Origin: Lepraria neglecta
Taxonomy: Eukaryota; Ascomycota; Lecanoromycetes; Lecanorales; Stereocaulaceae
Direction of reading: 5' to 3'
Length of the DNA: 64,000 nucleotides
NCBI GenBank assembly: GCA_033220425.1
Contig: CM065647.1
Location: 5,890,001-5,954,000, forward strand
The position numbers and the translations under genes are program-made. Shown piece by piece: positions 1 through 12,519 of the stretch. Below the pieces are notes generated by a model. The model had not been told where the DNA came from and did no database searches. It worked only from the letters and a program-made list of their open reading frames with translations. Every line of letters begins with the position of its first letter. Position 1 is the stretch's first letter.

Positions 1-2100
1 CAGCTATCGCGTTGATCCGTTCGTCTAATATAGTATTATTACCGCTACCCCCCTCTTTAAGGTCTCTATCCTTAGAGAATTTCTAAAAATACTCTAGAGA
101 TAGTAGAGCACGGTATTAATACTTTTGACGCTTATCTTAGTCATTAGTAGGTACTAAGTTCGGTATATATATCAAGGCGTCTACTTTGCCGTTGGATTTA
201 CCACTCCGGTACATGATTTTGAAGTTGAAATCAGCTAATTTCTCTGCCTATCAAGCTTGATAGCGCGTTAGCTCCTTTGTCTATATGAAATATTCAAGGC
301 TCTTATAATCAGTGAATATTTGGACGGGGATGTCAGTTGATTCTAATTCAGGGCGCCAGTATTCTAGGCAGCGGACGATTACAAGCAGCTCCTTATCGTA
401 GATCTTATAGTTATACTCCGCAGGTAGTAGATTCTTACTATAGAATATAACTGGATGAAGGACTCCGCCATCGTCAGCTTGGGATAGGATACCGCCATTA
501 ACGTAATCGGACGAATCTATCTCCAGCACCGCTGGTCGGGATCTGTCGTAATGCCGAAGTACTGGGGCACTAGTAACCGTGCTCTTAAGACGCTCGAAGG
601 CCGCCTGACATGCTTTAGACTACTAGAATGGATAATCCTTTCTAGTGAGTAATACTAAGGGTCTAACTATTTTCGAGAAGTCCTTTATAAACCGGCGGTA
701 GAAGTTACAGAAACTAACGAATACTTGTACCTCCTTTAGACGAGTTGGGGGTTCCTAGTTACTAATGACCTCAACCTTAGAAGGGTCTATATATAGACCT
801 TCTATTAATACGATTAGTCCGAGGAAGGTTATCTCTTAGACGTAGAATTTATATTTCTCGATATTAACTTGTAGTCCTACCTCCCGAAGCTTCAGTAAGA
901 CCTTTTGTACATATTGCTTATACTCTTTTTCCGTCTTACTATAGATTAGGATATTATCTAGATAGACTTGGCAGAAATCGTTTAGGTATTCGAAGAGGGT
1001 ATTATTTATATAGTACTGGAAGGACGCAGGTCTATTAGTTAGGCCAAATAGTAGGATATAGTATTTGAACGCTCCGAAGGAGGTGGTAAACGTCGTAAGA
1101 TCTTCGCTGTCTAGATATACGCGAAGCTTATTAAATACGGTAATAATATCTAGCTTCGTAAGATATTTATATCCGATAACGCGAGTAAGCGTTTCCTTAA
1201 TAAGCGGTATAGGATAGTAGTTCCGAATCGTAAGGGCGTTAAGTTTCCGATAGTCGACGACGCAGAAACGGAGACTTCTATCGTGCTTTTAGACGAAAAG
1301 GACTAGTAATACGTAGGGAGCCGTACTAGGTGAGATAAAGCCCTTCTTAAGATTATCGTCTAAGTATTCCTTTACCTTCTAGAGCTTGAATCTAGATATT
1401 AAGTATAGGCGACTCTAAAGGGGCTTCTTTCTAGATTCTAGTTCAATCTTATAATCGTATAACCGATACGGCGGTAGTTCCTTTGCTTTACTCCGGTTAA
1501 AGACGTTAATAAGATTATAGTATTCCTGGGGAAGCTTCTACTCGACTGTCCCCTCCGTTGCTTCCGATACCTTATGGATCTAGTCTAGTATAGATCCCTT
1601 CTAGATAGCCTTCTCTAACTCAGCTATTGTTATAGAGAAGTATTAGACGTCGCGCTTCTTTTGATTCCTTATATATATATAGAATACAGTAGCGCTAATC
1701 TCAGCGATATTAAGTACCTTATTTTCTTTAGGCGATAGGAGTAGTAGTAGAGGTTCCTTCGAAGCCTTTAGGCGAGCCTAAGGAGCTCCGGTATAATCAT
1801 AACGGCCAGGCAAGAAGACGATACGGTCATCCGCTATATCTAGTAGGACCTTATACTTATTCATCTATAGCTTGCCGAGGATGATATATTAGTTACCTAG
1901 GTTAGCAATAAGTATAGGTATAGTCGACTCGAGATAATCGCAGACTTTTATAGAAGGGTAAATAGTATAGGTAACAGGTTTCTTTCGTATCTTGCCGTTA
2001 TAGCTATAGAGGTAACATAGTTTAGCGAGAGGTATAGGAACGATATTAAGGTAATCGGATAGGAGTTATACTTCCTTTTCATTAATAAATAAATATGCCG
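1..2100 (-). pseudogene. Gypsy-1 pol: protease, reverse transcriptase, RNase H (partial)
   Basis: Minus-strand translation shows a retropepsin-like stretch around 1800-2090 (including NLGNQYIILGKL), RT between about 620 and 1460, and a clear RNase H block at 281-529 starting LEIDSSDYVNGGILSQ, with KELLVIVRCLEYWRPEL further on. These are the standard pol domains that copy element RNA into DNA. The 281-529 block is the longest uninterrupted piece (82 codons); the rest is broken by TAG/TAA codons at expected Trp/Gln positions. Integrase is cut off by the window edge. It cannot encode a working polyprotein. Confidence 0.85.
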
Positions 2101-2379
2101 TAGTACCTATATTAGCAAGGGCTTTAGATTAGTATTCTTTTCCTTAAGTAAGTAATATAATAGGGTATATAAATAATCTTCTTCTATATAGATCGCTGAT
2201 ATCTACTAATAATAGGAATAGTAGGTCCTTAAGGGCGACTTCCCTGAGGACTTCTAGTTTTCCGAAACCTCTGACCGATTCATCTTATTTCCGCTGGCTC
2301 TAAGCTTATCCTTAGAGCTCGTCGAGTCTTCGCTGTTAGTAGCGATTTTCCGGATTCCTTCTTTCTTTAGAATAGGGTA

Positions 2380-3950
2380 GTCCTTAGCCTAGTAGCCTTC
2401 TTTGCCACAGTTATAATAGTTACCGGAGGATGGTTTCAGGGAGATAGTGCGTCTAGGGGCGATAATAACGGCTGGTTCAACCGATAGACGCTTCATCGGG
2501 GGCGTATACGTAGTAACTCGGGGTACTTTTGAAGAACTGGTAGGCGGGGCTATTACGCGTTTGACTGACTCCTTCTCACGCTTATAGGTAGAGTCTATAT
2601 TATATAACTGATTATCTACCCGTTGGCAGTAGTCTCTAAGTCTCTTAATCATATTAAACTCTATAGTATTAGTAGCGATAGCTCGTTAAAGGCAAGGTAT
2701 CACCTTCTCAGTTAACTCCTTAACTATAATTACTTCGTCGAGTTTTAAGTAAGTAGTATACTTATAGAATTTTGGCAGGAATACGGCGAAGGTTTCGGTC
2801 ACCTTTATTTTAAGTGCCTTGAACTCTCGACGTATATCCGACCGCTTATTAAGGTTGCCTATTATATCTTAGAGTATACTTAGTACCTCGTCGGGGGTAG
2901 TGAAGTAATTAGGGTCTTCAGTATAGTAGGAGTATATCTGCTTAGCGGTAATACCTCTAGTACGGGAGATAATATAGATAGTTCTAGCAGTATTATCCTT
3001 AAAGTGGTCTTTATTCACTATTAACTTATCCCGGATATATTACGTCTAGTCCTCTAAGGTAATATCTCCATCTAGCTGGCAGAATAGTAGGGGTCTAATA
3101 TTTTAGCGGTATACTGCTTGCTGCCACCGATAGTAGAGCTAGGGGTTATTTAGCGCGGAGGTATACCTTCTTCCAATATAGCAACCTGCTCCTCTAGGCG
3201 TCCGACTTCAGTTTCTAGTTAGGAGTTCCTTTATCTAAGAGTTCGGTATTTATCTTAGGTAGTTCGCCTCTAAGCCTGCGCTTCCTGCGCTGCTTCCGCC
3301 GCCTGGTCCAGTTTAGTAGTTATTAATTCCCAATCTTCAATACAGGATATAGCTGCGTCTCTTTCCTGGCGGAGTTCTATCAGGGCTACTATTACAGCTA
3401 TTAGCTCCCTTAATACCCAGTGTTATAGTTAGGGTATAGTTCTAATATCCTACACAGTGGCTACGCCTTGAGCGTCTATACTGGTATTATTATCGGGTAG
3501 GAGGAAGGAGGTACGTCAACGGGTTTCTACTCGCCGGAGGATGTCTTCTCGCTAGTAGGGGTCCAGCTTATAGCCTCGCGCTATAGTAGTAGGGGATATA
3601 GAGGGTAATAGGGTAGGCAGAGGGACGAAGACCGAGGTACCTATAAGGTAGGGGTAATGGCTGACGGGTCGAAAAGGTGTTGTCCTAGGATAGTATTAGG
3701 GGGCAGGCTTTAGCCTCTTCAGAACGCGTTAACTTGATACTTCTAGGGTTCAGGGTCGCTCGCTAGGAGCTTGCTTATATAACAGAGCCTTCGTTAACGT
3801 ATCAACGGTATACTATAGTACTGATCTAGATCGGATACTGAAAGGGGTTCCTCGACACTTGTTTTAACTCGCTGACTAGCTATAAGCTTTACTGTTTATT
3901 TTACCTCGCTGACGAACTCACGAGGGCAGGGGTAAGGAGAGATATATTCT
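2380..3950 (-). pseudogene. Gypsy-1 gag with degraded CCHC zinc knuckle
   Basis: A minus-strand open stretch at 2389-2652 is rich in basic residues and Ser/Pro and ends with YYNCGKEGY, which reads as a CCHC knuckle whose first Cys became Tyr and whose His became Tyr, both CpA to TpA changes. Upstream sequence to about 3900 is capsid-like but full of stops. Gag would package element RNA. It lies directly between the 5' LTR and the protease, as expected. Confidence 0.7.
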
Positions 3951-3954
3951 AATA

Positions 3955-4166
3955 TCAGGGGCCTGCCTAGAGCGAGTTAATAGGGGTGTAATATAACTAG
4001 AAGAACATATCTAAGGAGAGAAGATAGATACATGAAGCCTGCGCGTCTTAGAGGCGCGCCAAGCCGCTAGCTATGAGCGCTGAGCGATGATCGAACGTTC
4101 GATAACTATACTCTATACTACGCGTATCGGTAACAACAGTAAGCAAGCAATGGCCAAGCCGTGACA
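3955..4166 (-). repeat. 5' LTR of Gypsy-1
   Basis: About 210 bases are shared, with RIP-type differences, with 57532-57748: both hold ATCTAAGGAGAGAAGATAGA, a TCGAACGTTCGATAAC palindrome and an end of the form GCCGTGACA or GCCGTAATA. On the minus strand the element would begin TGTCACGGC. The inner border is approximate (about 3952-3964). The next element, copy A, starts within a few bases of the outer edge. Confidence 0.7.
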
Positions 4167-4189
4167 CTCTTATAGATATTCTCTATAGT

Positions 4190-7100
4190 TCCCCGCAAGG
4201 TTCCTAAGAGGTTCCTAGGTATTTTCCGTTTCGTTATACCCTTTCTATTTAACTAGATAGAACTAATTCCTTCTATCTAGGATCCTCTTAACCTCGTACT
4301 CTATTTCTTCCTTAATATTATAATAAAATATTTCTTAGAGAGGTATATTAGAGTCCGCTAGCTCTAGTAGTAAGATATAGAATACCGGATATACCTTGGT
4401 ATTAGGTAGAAGCTCGAGTTTATAGTTAATAGGTCCTTTTACCTATTTAATTAAGAATAGTCCGACCTTAATATAATCTAGTTTCCTATTTAGTCTCGTC
4501 GTCCTTATATTTTTTATTAGAAGGTATACTCTATCCCTCTTTTTTAGCTAAGGAATATTCTTTCTCTTTTTATTAACCTGTCTCTTTAACCTATTATTTA
4601 AGCTTTCTATAGCTTCTTATATATCCTTATATAATTCTTTTAGCTCTTCTACCTTTACTAAGGCTTTATCTATATTAGATCCCTTTCTTAGATCTAGAAA
4701 TATATTTATATATTTCCTATAATTGGTAAAGAATGGCGTTAGTCCTGTTATATTTGATCTTTTATCGTTATACGCTAGTTATACTATTAGGAGTAGTAAA
4801 ACCTAGTTATCTTGCTTCTAGTTCATATAATACCTTAAATATACTTCTATCGTTTAGTTTATACGTTCTATTTATCTATTAGTTTATAGATAATACGCCG
4901 TTGATATCCGAAGTTTGGTTCTAATTACTACTATAAGTATTCTCCAGTAGTTAGAAGTAAATAACTTATCTCTATCGGATATTATTGATTTAAGTATACT
5001 ATAATCCCTTATTAGCTTATCGAGTAGTATAAAAGCTAGCCAATCTACTTTATAGATTTCTTTAAATAGTATTATAATTATATACTTAGTAAGTTTATCT
5101 ATAATAACTATAATTGAATCGAAGGTATCCTATATAGCCGGGTCCTTTAAAGGTAGTAGCTTGACTATAAAGTCTATTATAATATTATCCTATAGTAACT
5201 CTAGTATAGGAGTAAATTATATTTATCCGTACTTGGCGTATCGTATAGCCTTATTTTGCTAATACTCGATATATTCTTTAATATATTATTTAACACGCGC
5301 TCGAAGCTTTAGCGCTGTATATCCTCGCCCTAGGAGTTCTACTATCTTTAAGACTCCTAGGTAACCTTATAAAGGATTGTTATAGTAATCCCTAATTACT
5401 TCTTCAATATATATATCAGGTAAGTAGGTCTTACCTTGATATTTAAGTAATACTGAATCCCTTTAATCCTTTCGTAGGTTTATTATAAATATATCGTTAT
5501 TATAGACCTTTATAATCCTCTTAGTTATATTAGATCCTAATATATAAAGGGTCGTAGCTAATATCTAGTATAGTACTAATAATCTATCCGCTTCTTTCTT
5601 GAGGATTAGTTATTCTATAATATTCTTTTCCTCTATATAGTCTAATCGCCTACTAAGGGTATCCGCTCGACTATTATCTTTTCCTAGGGTATAGGTTATC
5701 TTAAATTTATATTAACCTAATAGTTCTAACTATCGAACTTATCTTCTATTTAGCTCTTTTATTATTATAAAGTTAAGAAGATTCTTATAATCCGTAAAGA
5801 TAGTTAGATCTAAGTAGCTCTCTATATATACTCGCTAGTTTTATAATATATAAACTATAGTAAGTAGCTCCTTATCGTATATATTATAGTTCTATTCTAC
5901 TACTAATATCTTCCTCGAATAGTAGGTAACTAGGTACTACTTTTAGTCTTTTATTTATTATAGGTATACTCTAATTATAAGATCCGAGGTATCTATTTCG
6001 ATATAGGCCGGTTTATTAGCCTAAAAGGTATAGAGTACTAGTAGATCTATATATACTTTCTTTAATGTATTAAATGATTTTTATTAGTCTTTTCCCTATA
6101 TAAATCTAATATCTTTCTTTATAATATCCGTTAGAGGTAGTACTTTCTTTAAGTAGTCCTTAATAAACTTCCTATTAAAGTTAGCGAATCCTAAGAAACT
6201 CTATACTACTTTAACGTCCTATAGTATAGGCTATTCCGCTATAGCTTTAATCTTATCTAGGCTTATACTAATACCTTCTATACTAACTATAAATCCTAGA
6301 AATTCTACCGACTATTAATAAAATTTATACTTTTCTAGTTTAAGGAGGAGTTTCGCTTATAATAGATATCTAAGGATATCCTATATATATAAAATATATT
6401 CTTCCTTATTCTTAGAATAAATTAGTATATTATTAAGGTATACTATCGCTATTCGATCTAAGTATACTTATATAATATTATTAATAAGTACTTAGTAGGT
6501 TACTAGTGCGTTAGTAAGTCTAAACGGTATTACTAGATACTTATAGTAGCTATATCTCGTTCGGAAGGTAGTTTTCTATTCTTCGCCTTCTTTTATCCGA
6601 ATTAAGTTATATATACCTCTAAGATCTAGTTTAGTAAATATCTTTGCTTTCCTAAGCCGATTCTATAGCTCCTCTATATTTAGTAATAGATATCTATTTT
6701 TAATAGTAATATCGTTTAACTTCCGATAATTAATATATAGTCTTAAGCTTCCGTCCTTCTTTAGTATAAAGAGGATTAGGTAATCTACTAGTAATTTAGA
6801 TTCCTAAATAAATCCCTTTTTAAGGTTCTCGTTAATATACCCGCGAAGTACTTTAAGTTCCTTCTCTAATAATACGTAAATAGATCTAAATATTAGCTAT
6901 TTACCAGGTTCGAGTTCGATCTGATAATCCTATAGCTAGTACCTAGGTAATACTTCTATATTCGTCTCTTCCTTGAATAAGTATACCTACTTACTATATT
7001 CCTGAGGGACGGAGGGTATATCGGTTCCTCCCTTATCTCTTACTTTATTATCCTACTAACCTTTACTAGTAACTATAGAGTCGGACTATCTCTTAGTACC

Positions 7101-8330
7101 GTCCTTATACGAAGCTAAGGTAATATATACCTCGACCGGTCTTCGGTTCGACTTCTTATCTACTATTAAACGCTACTAATATATAGGTATAATCCTAGTA
7201 ATATTACCGGATTAATCTATCTTAAGTACTCCCTAAGCCTAATTAATTATTAGGTTATACTTCTTTAACTAAGATATTCCTAAAATTATATAATAGGTAG
7301 CTATCCCAACGACATTAAAGGTAATCTCCTTATAGTAGCGCTAAATTATAATAGGTAGTAAAAATATCTCTTCGTTTACCTTTCCTATTAATAGTATTAA
7401 CCTATTAGCTATCTAAAGGTTATACTACTATAATTTCTTTCGAGTTAGTATTCTAGTTATTCGTACTAAGTCTCGCGAAATAAAGTTTCTAGTAGCTCTA
7501 GAATCTATTATCGTAACGGTCCGCTATCTATTAATAATTACCGGTATCTTTATATACATATCGTATTGCGCGGAATATAGATATTATTTAGGGGTTAATA
7601 TATTGATCTCCTTATAGCTACCTCTACTATAAAGGATTACTCTTTTCCCGCTTATAGGAGTAGAAATCCGGTTTTCGACTTTGGCTATATATATTTCGCG
7701 TAGTTATCGTATAGATAGATATACTATTTTAATTGGTTATAGTTTTTAGAGTATAGATTATAGCTTAGATCCTTTCTAAGTTTCTCTGACTATTTTTTCT
7801 TATATTCTAGGAAGAACTAGTAGATTCTTTTTATTACGAGGTGCTATAGATATTTATCCTCCTGATAGTTATTATAAAAGTTATATCCGTAAGGCGATAC
7901 CCTTATTAGTCCCCTAGCTATATTCCTCGATATACTATACTATACGTAGTGAAGCGATATATATTCTTCCTATAGTATACTCTTGTAACCTCGGTAGTTT
8001 CGATCTATTCGGTAGTCTAATAAAGCTTCTTCCTATTCTGGTTCCTTAGAGTCTTCTTCTTCTTTTCCTTTAGATATAGTAGTTCTAGGTATTATTTCCC
8101 TTAGTAGTTATACTTCTTCCTACTTAGCTTCTAATATACTAAGGGCTTCTTCCTACTCTAGATCTATTTTACTTTCTTCCTAATCCTATTTAGATTATTC
8201 TTCTTAAGTCTTACTATTATCTCTAATACTTAGGTCTTCTCTATAATAATCCCTGATAAGCGTATTAAATTTTCTTATAAAATTATTATCGCTATTTTTA
8301 GATTCTTTATCGAGTTCTTCTTATATTATC
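4190..8330 (-). pseudogene. Copy A pol ending in a chromodomain
   Basis: RT is recognisable near 6650-6770 on the minus strand (KDGSLRLYINYRKLNDITIK) and its active site near 6430 reads YLNNILI, where YLDDILI is expected, so both catalytic Asp are Asn. The last 130 bases translate as EYEVKRILD and YLVK(stop)KGYNETENT(stop)EPL, a chromodomain in which both Trp codons have become TAG. In chromoviruses this domain directs integrase to heterochromatin marked by histone methylation. The frame is broken only by RIP-type stops in most places. Confidence 0.85.
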
Positions 8331-9310
8331 CTATTATACTAGGAACTACTATCTTCTTCGACTTTATCCTATACTAGTAGAATCTCCTTAGGCGTACCGT
8401 CTATATCGTCCTAGGTTTATACCTTCTCTAGTATATTTAGCTGCGGTTGATATACTATATTTTTCGATTTATAGTCTCTAGTAAAGTAGCCCGGTTTACT
8501 ATAGCTATAATACTTTAGTATTTTCTTATTGCCCCCTTACTACTTCTTGCCCCTAGATAGCCCTCTAAAGGCCTACTTACCTTTCTTCTCCGTAAAGTCT
8601 AGTTCTATAGGCGTATATCCGTAAAGGTTATATTCCTTATATCCTAGATAGTAGCTCCTAGACTTAGTAAAAAAGCTCGAGTATCCTATTCCGCCGACTC
8701 CTCCGTTATACCTTTTCTCTATAGTCCTTTTAAATAGCTTATTATTAATTTCGATTACTTCCTTAATTAGTTTATTAAAGGTATTAATAATAATCCCTAG
8801 CCTTATAAGCTTATCTTTAATATTATCCTTAAGGCCTCTCCGGTATATAGTTATTAATACGTTATTATCCTAGTCGGTCTTTACTATATACTACTAAAAC
8901 TAGGTTAAATACTCTAATACAGACTTCTTCTAAGTCAAGTACTAGATTATTCGTATTACTGCGTTAATCTTATTTAATAGACCGAATATACGGCAGATTT
9001 CAAGTCTAAATATAGCTATATTCTCTATCTATTATTTAATTTCGCCGTCTTCGTCGTTATCTTCTATATACTTCTTTAGGAACGGATCAACCTACTTCTA
9101 GGCTCTTCTATATAAGTAAGTAATAGCGAAGGTAGGATATCGTTATATAGGTATTAAGTCTCCTTAAAACTTTAGGTAAAGTAATATCTAGAATAGCTAT
9201 CCCTCGAGCTTATCTCTTTCTCCAAAGTATAGATTAGGCTAGGCTATCTTAATATACCTGCTGAGTCCTTTATTAATAATTAGGTGTCTCTATCCGCTTC
9301 CTCCTCCTAA
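8330..9310 (-). pseudogene. Copy A gag with degraded zinc knuckle
   Basis: Minus-strand translation gives a capsid-like helical region (around 8900-9200, with QLFQILLYLKF and YLYRRA near its start), a basic region, and then YYSYSKPGYFTRDY near 8480-8520. The last is a CCHC knuckle with all three Cys and the His replaced by Tyr through C-to-T change. Length, about 320 codons, suits a fungal gypsy gag. It follows the LTR by roughly 65 bases. Confidence 0.8.
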
Positions 9311-9373
9311 GGAGCTTAGGGTAGGTACCCTAGGGTCTCTTAGTATAGCATTTATCCTTAAGGGTGCTTAAAG

Positions 9374-9775
9374 TATTACGAATACGTTGCGTACTATATA
9401 TCGTATATAGATTAATTCTTAATGGGGATAGAGGTATAACTAACAAGAGGTGAAGCAAGCTTCAAGTAATACTAAGCGGGTCTAGTATATAATTAGATAA
9501 TATATGTTTAGTACCTAGTCTAAGAGATCTATCGTATATAGTAAACAATTAAATAGTAAGTTAAGCACGATGCTCCAAGTAGTAAGTAAGTACTCTTATA
9601 TATAGCAATAGGAAACTCCGCCAAGCCTTCTATAAGCGCACTGATCGCACTACGCTCATTGCGCTTATCATTCTTGAGCGCCTTAGTTACACTGCGCTTA
9701 TCGCTCAACCTACCTATCCTGTCCCAAGTCCTCCTGTCCTATACGACAGTCCTATTAGAACTACTAGTTCTAACA
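9374..9775 (-). repeat. 5' LTR of copy A (402 bp)
   Basis: Starts TATTACGAAT (from TGTTACG) and ends CTAACA on the plus strand, the same ends as the LTRs at 29373-29829 and 35554-35850. The middle shares the CTAAGCGGGTCTAGTATATAA and CTAAGAGATCTATCGTATAT blocks with them. The distal third, about 9640-9775, differs from the other LTRs and carries imperfect repeats of GCGCTTATC. Confidence 0.85.
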
Positions 9776-10512
9776 ATACCTACCTGAGAATACTATAGAT
9801 ATACTGATTAATAAAACTTATCCTACTATTAGTAGAGATCTTTAGGGCCGGTATTATCTAACTAAATAAGTAATTCTAGCTATTATAAATAAGGATGTCT
9901 AGAGAGTAAATAACTATATTCTCGACCGTATACGGGGCGACTACTATAAGTACTAGAGTTTTAATCAAGCGGTAAACCCTAAAGAAAACGAGATATTCCC
10001 TAATAAATACTAGAATAAATTCTATAAGCCCTTACTGCTACCGTATAAGCTACGCTTAAAGGTAGGGACGCCAGTAATATTAATAAGAAATCTAGATATA
10101 CCCCGTCTCTATAATAGGACCCGTATTCTACTTACTAAATACGGGAGATATATCCTTAAGGGTAATATTATAGGTAGAAGTTTCGATAGTAACGAGATAG
10201 TCTTATATAAGATCCCTTTATAGTCCAAGGATAGTAATAAGTATATCCCTACCCTATTTACCTATAAGTAGTTCTCTATACGCTCTGCCTTCGTAATAAC
10301 TATTAATAAGTTATAGGGGTAGTCGATGAAGTTTATAGGACTTAACCTATAGTCCTATCTAGCGTTTACCTATAGATAATTCTATATTAGTAACTCGCGC
10401 GTTACTATAGAGTCGAATCTATATATAATTAGTCTAGATTTAGATAACTATATTAGATATAAGCTTATAAATAATCCGGTCTATAAGTAGGTACTACTAT
10501 AGACCTAGTACT
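9776..10512 (+). pseudogene. Helitron RepHel helicase, C-terminal fragment
   Basis: Plus-strand translation, ignoring TAG/TAA at expected Gln/Trp, gives the order found at the end of Helitron PIF1-like helicases: LINKTYPTISRDL, NNYILDRIRGDYY, KLRLKVGTPVILIRNLDIP, GRYILKGNIIG, FVITINKLQGQS and finally a YKQVLL-type end near 10510. The TINK.QGQS motif belongs to helicase motif V/VI, which unwinds DNA in rolling-circle transposition. No upstream Walker A part is present. Confidence 0.8.
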
Positions 10513-11184
10513 TATAGAATAGTATTTATAGAATAGTTATAGCTAATAGGAGTTACTTAAAACGACGCTAAGCCTCTTTAGGAATATATATTAAACTTGT
10601 AGATTATAGTAATCGACTTTTAGTACGATTCGGGATTAGATTTTACTTAGTATAGAGGTCCGAGATAGCTATTACTTAGACTTATAAATAGCGGCGACTA
10701 TATCTTAACGCTTAAAGATATTAGCTAATAAGCTTGCAAGTGTATAGATATAGGTTATATTATAGCCCCGGTGTGGTTTCTTTATAAATAATCGCGATAT
10801 TATTATTATATAACCTCGCCGTTAATAGGTATAAAAATAACTATTACGCGGATAAGTCTTAGCTCTATACCAAGTCCGACTTTATGGCGCGCGTGTTTAG
10901 CTAATTAGGATTTTATAGGCCGCGTACTAGCGTAGGCCTATGAAATATCTAGCTAACTGGCGCTGATTACGGACCCGAGAAATAGCTAAGCGCGCGCGTA
11001 TTTTCAAATCCTGGACCTTTAGGCCTGCTCTTTAGTATTAAAATCTTACTATTTTAATAACTTTAGAAGTATTAGAGTTAGAGCTTAACTTTTTATATAT
11101 ATAATATACTATAAATAGAGGCCTTTTAAATCCGCTTAAATTTTCTAAATCGGGTATAAAATAAGCGATATATAGCCGGTTTTA

Positions 11185-11209
11185 CGGTAATCTTCTGTGA
11201 AGATTACCG
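11185..11209. repeat. Perfect hairpin near the Helitron 3' end
   Basis: Eleven-base arms CGGTAATCTTC and GAAGATTACCG flank a TGT loop. The same hairpin with a 9-base stem is at 56670-56690, and the about 120 bases before it are also shared. After the hairpin both copies read roughly 12 more bases to CTTGT, and then similarity stops. Confidence 0.75.
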
Positions 11210-11239
11210 GTACTCACTTGTAGCTATATATCTATTTTA

Positions 11240-12385
11240 GTAAATCTAGATATAATATTTATTAGTATAGAAGTCTATTACTAAGCAGGCTAAAATACGC
11301 CCTAGAAGCTCTATTTAGATAGTAAGGTTATACCTAAGCTATTAGCTATTAAACTATTAAGGTTATTTATATAGAATCGTACTAGAGGTATAAATAGTAA
11401 TATATTAAGTGGCTATAATTAATATATAGAATAATGAGGTAAAACTAATAGTAGAATTCGTAATCGATCGTATAATTTAATAAACTATAAGTTAATATAG
11501 CTCGAATAGCCGTTAACTATTAGTAACCGGCGACTTCTCTTTACTATCTTACTAGTATAGTATTAGAAGATAGTTTCTAGCTAATATAGATCGAAGATAT
11601 TTAAACTCTATCTATTAGATAAGATAGCGAAGTAAGTAATATCTCTAGATATTTAGTCCTCTAGCTATATATTATAAAGAGAAAAGTTACTCTTATATAT
11701 TAATACGGGCGGTAGAATAGCTCTAATAGCGCTAATATATACGAGTAAGCTAATAAACTCCCGGTTACTATCTTAAGAAGTACAAGTAATCCGGTCTAAT
11801 TCGAGGGCTTTTCTATTTATTATACGCTAGGTAGCTATTACTTAACTAATTATAAAGCCCTTCTCGTTCTAATTATAGATATTTTTAGTAGTAATATTAT
11901 ATTTTTCGACTATAGCGATCAACTAGTCAAAATATTAGCTATTTAATCTAATTCAATATTATTAAATATTTAATCTACGTTACTAAGTTATAGAACTACT
12001 TGAATAATAGAGTATACTCTGATTTTATACGCTAGCTATTAATATTATAAAGATATATACTTATAAGCGTATTTTTGTAGTATTTAATAAAATCTCTAGT
12101 CCAGTTCTTCCCTATAGGGCTACTAATTATCTCTTCTACTAGATTACGTATAATTCGGCTTATAGGAGGTAATCCGCGATTGATTAAGCTATTAATATAC
12201 TTAATAAGGGTCTCTTCTTATATTAAAGTAAGTTATTAATAATATTTAGAAGCTATAGTTTAGATAGAGAGTATTTAGCCGAGATATCACTGGCGTAGGG
12301 TCGTACGGCCTACTAAGTACTTTTCTACTATCGCTTTATAATTCGGCTTATCCTGATTAGCTAGATCTGCTATTACGAGCTCCAT
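11240..12385 (-). pseudogene. Fot/pogo-type transposase (Tc1/mariner superfamily), RIP-degraded
   Basis: From an ATG at 12385 the minus strand reads MELVIADLANQDKPNYKAI then a helix-turn-helix with VGRTTLRQ, followed by a CENP-B/Tc5-type second HTH (INSLINRGLPPISRIIRNL, then GKNWTRDFIKYY). The DDE catalytic half follows after a frame change near 11950: NEKGF, LLIVNGYSSYINL (LLIVDGHSSH expected) and LLVLPHYSIYQLQPLN with TAG for Gln. So a catalytic Asp is now Asn and several His are Tyr. It would have cut and pasted DNA at TA targets. Terminal repeats were not resolved. Confidence 0.8.
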
Positions 12386-12519
12386 TCGAGCGTTGTAGGT
12401 GGATTGGGCTATATTTGAAGATGTTCGAATTGGTAGAGAAAAAGTGGCGGTTGAGCCGGAGTGGCGGTCGGGCCGGGATATCTTTTCTATCCTAAACCTT
12501 TACTGAATTCCTTGCCGTT

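Larger units (their letters stand above)
1..4166 (-). mobile_element. Ty3/gypsy LTR retrotransposon (Gypsy-1), 5' part, RIP-degraded
   Basis: Read on the minus strand the order is LTR (about 4166 to 3955), gag, protease, reverse transcriptase, RNase H; integrase and the 3' LTR would lie beyond base 1. The gag-pol order and RNase H immediately after RT are those of Ty3/gypsy. Many stops are TAG where Trp or Gln is expected, and TpA is frequent, as RIP produces. A second, solo copy of its LTR lies at about 57532-57748. Seen: motif order and the LTR match. Inferred: the family name and that it was once autonomous. Confidence 0.85.
4167..9775 (-). mobile_element. Chromodomain Ty3/gypsy retrotransposon, copy A (3' LTR missing)
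   Basis: Collinear with 30375-35850 (copy B) over about 5.4 kb. On the minus strand: LTR (9775-9374), gag, protease, RT, RNase H, integrase, chromodomain. It stops about 24 bases past the chromodomain, where the Gypsy-1 LTR begins, so the 3' end and 3' LTR are gone. RIP damage is heavy throughout. The right edge of its LTR abuts a Helitron helicase that is already in mid-coding sequence, so insertion into that Helitron is likely. Confidence 0.9.
9776..11221 (+). mobile_element. Helitron remnant (helicase C-terminus to hairpin 3' end)
   Basis: Contains a PIF1-type helicase C-terminus (9776-10512), about 670 bases without recognisable coding, and a 3' segment (about 11060-11221) that recurs at 56540-56705 and ends in a perfect hairpin followed by about 12 bases ending CTTGT. 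Helitrons typically end with a short hairpin a few bases inside the 3' terminus. The 5' part (Rep domain and rest of the helicase) is absent, apparently displaced by copy A. Treating the hairpin as the terminus is inference. Confidence 0.65.
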
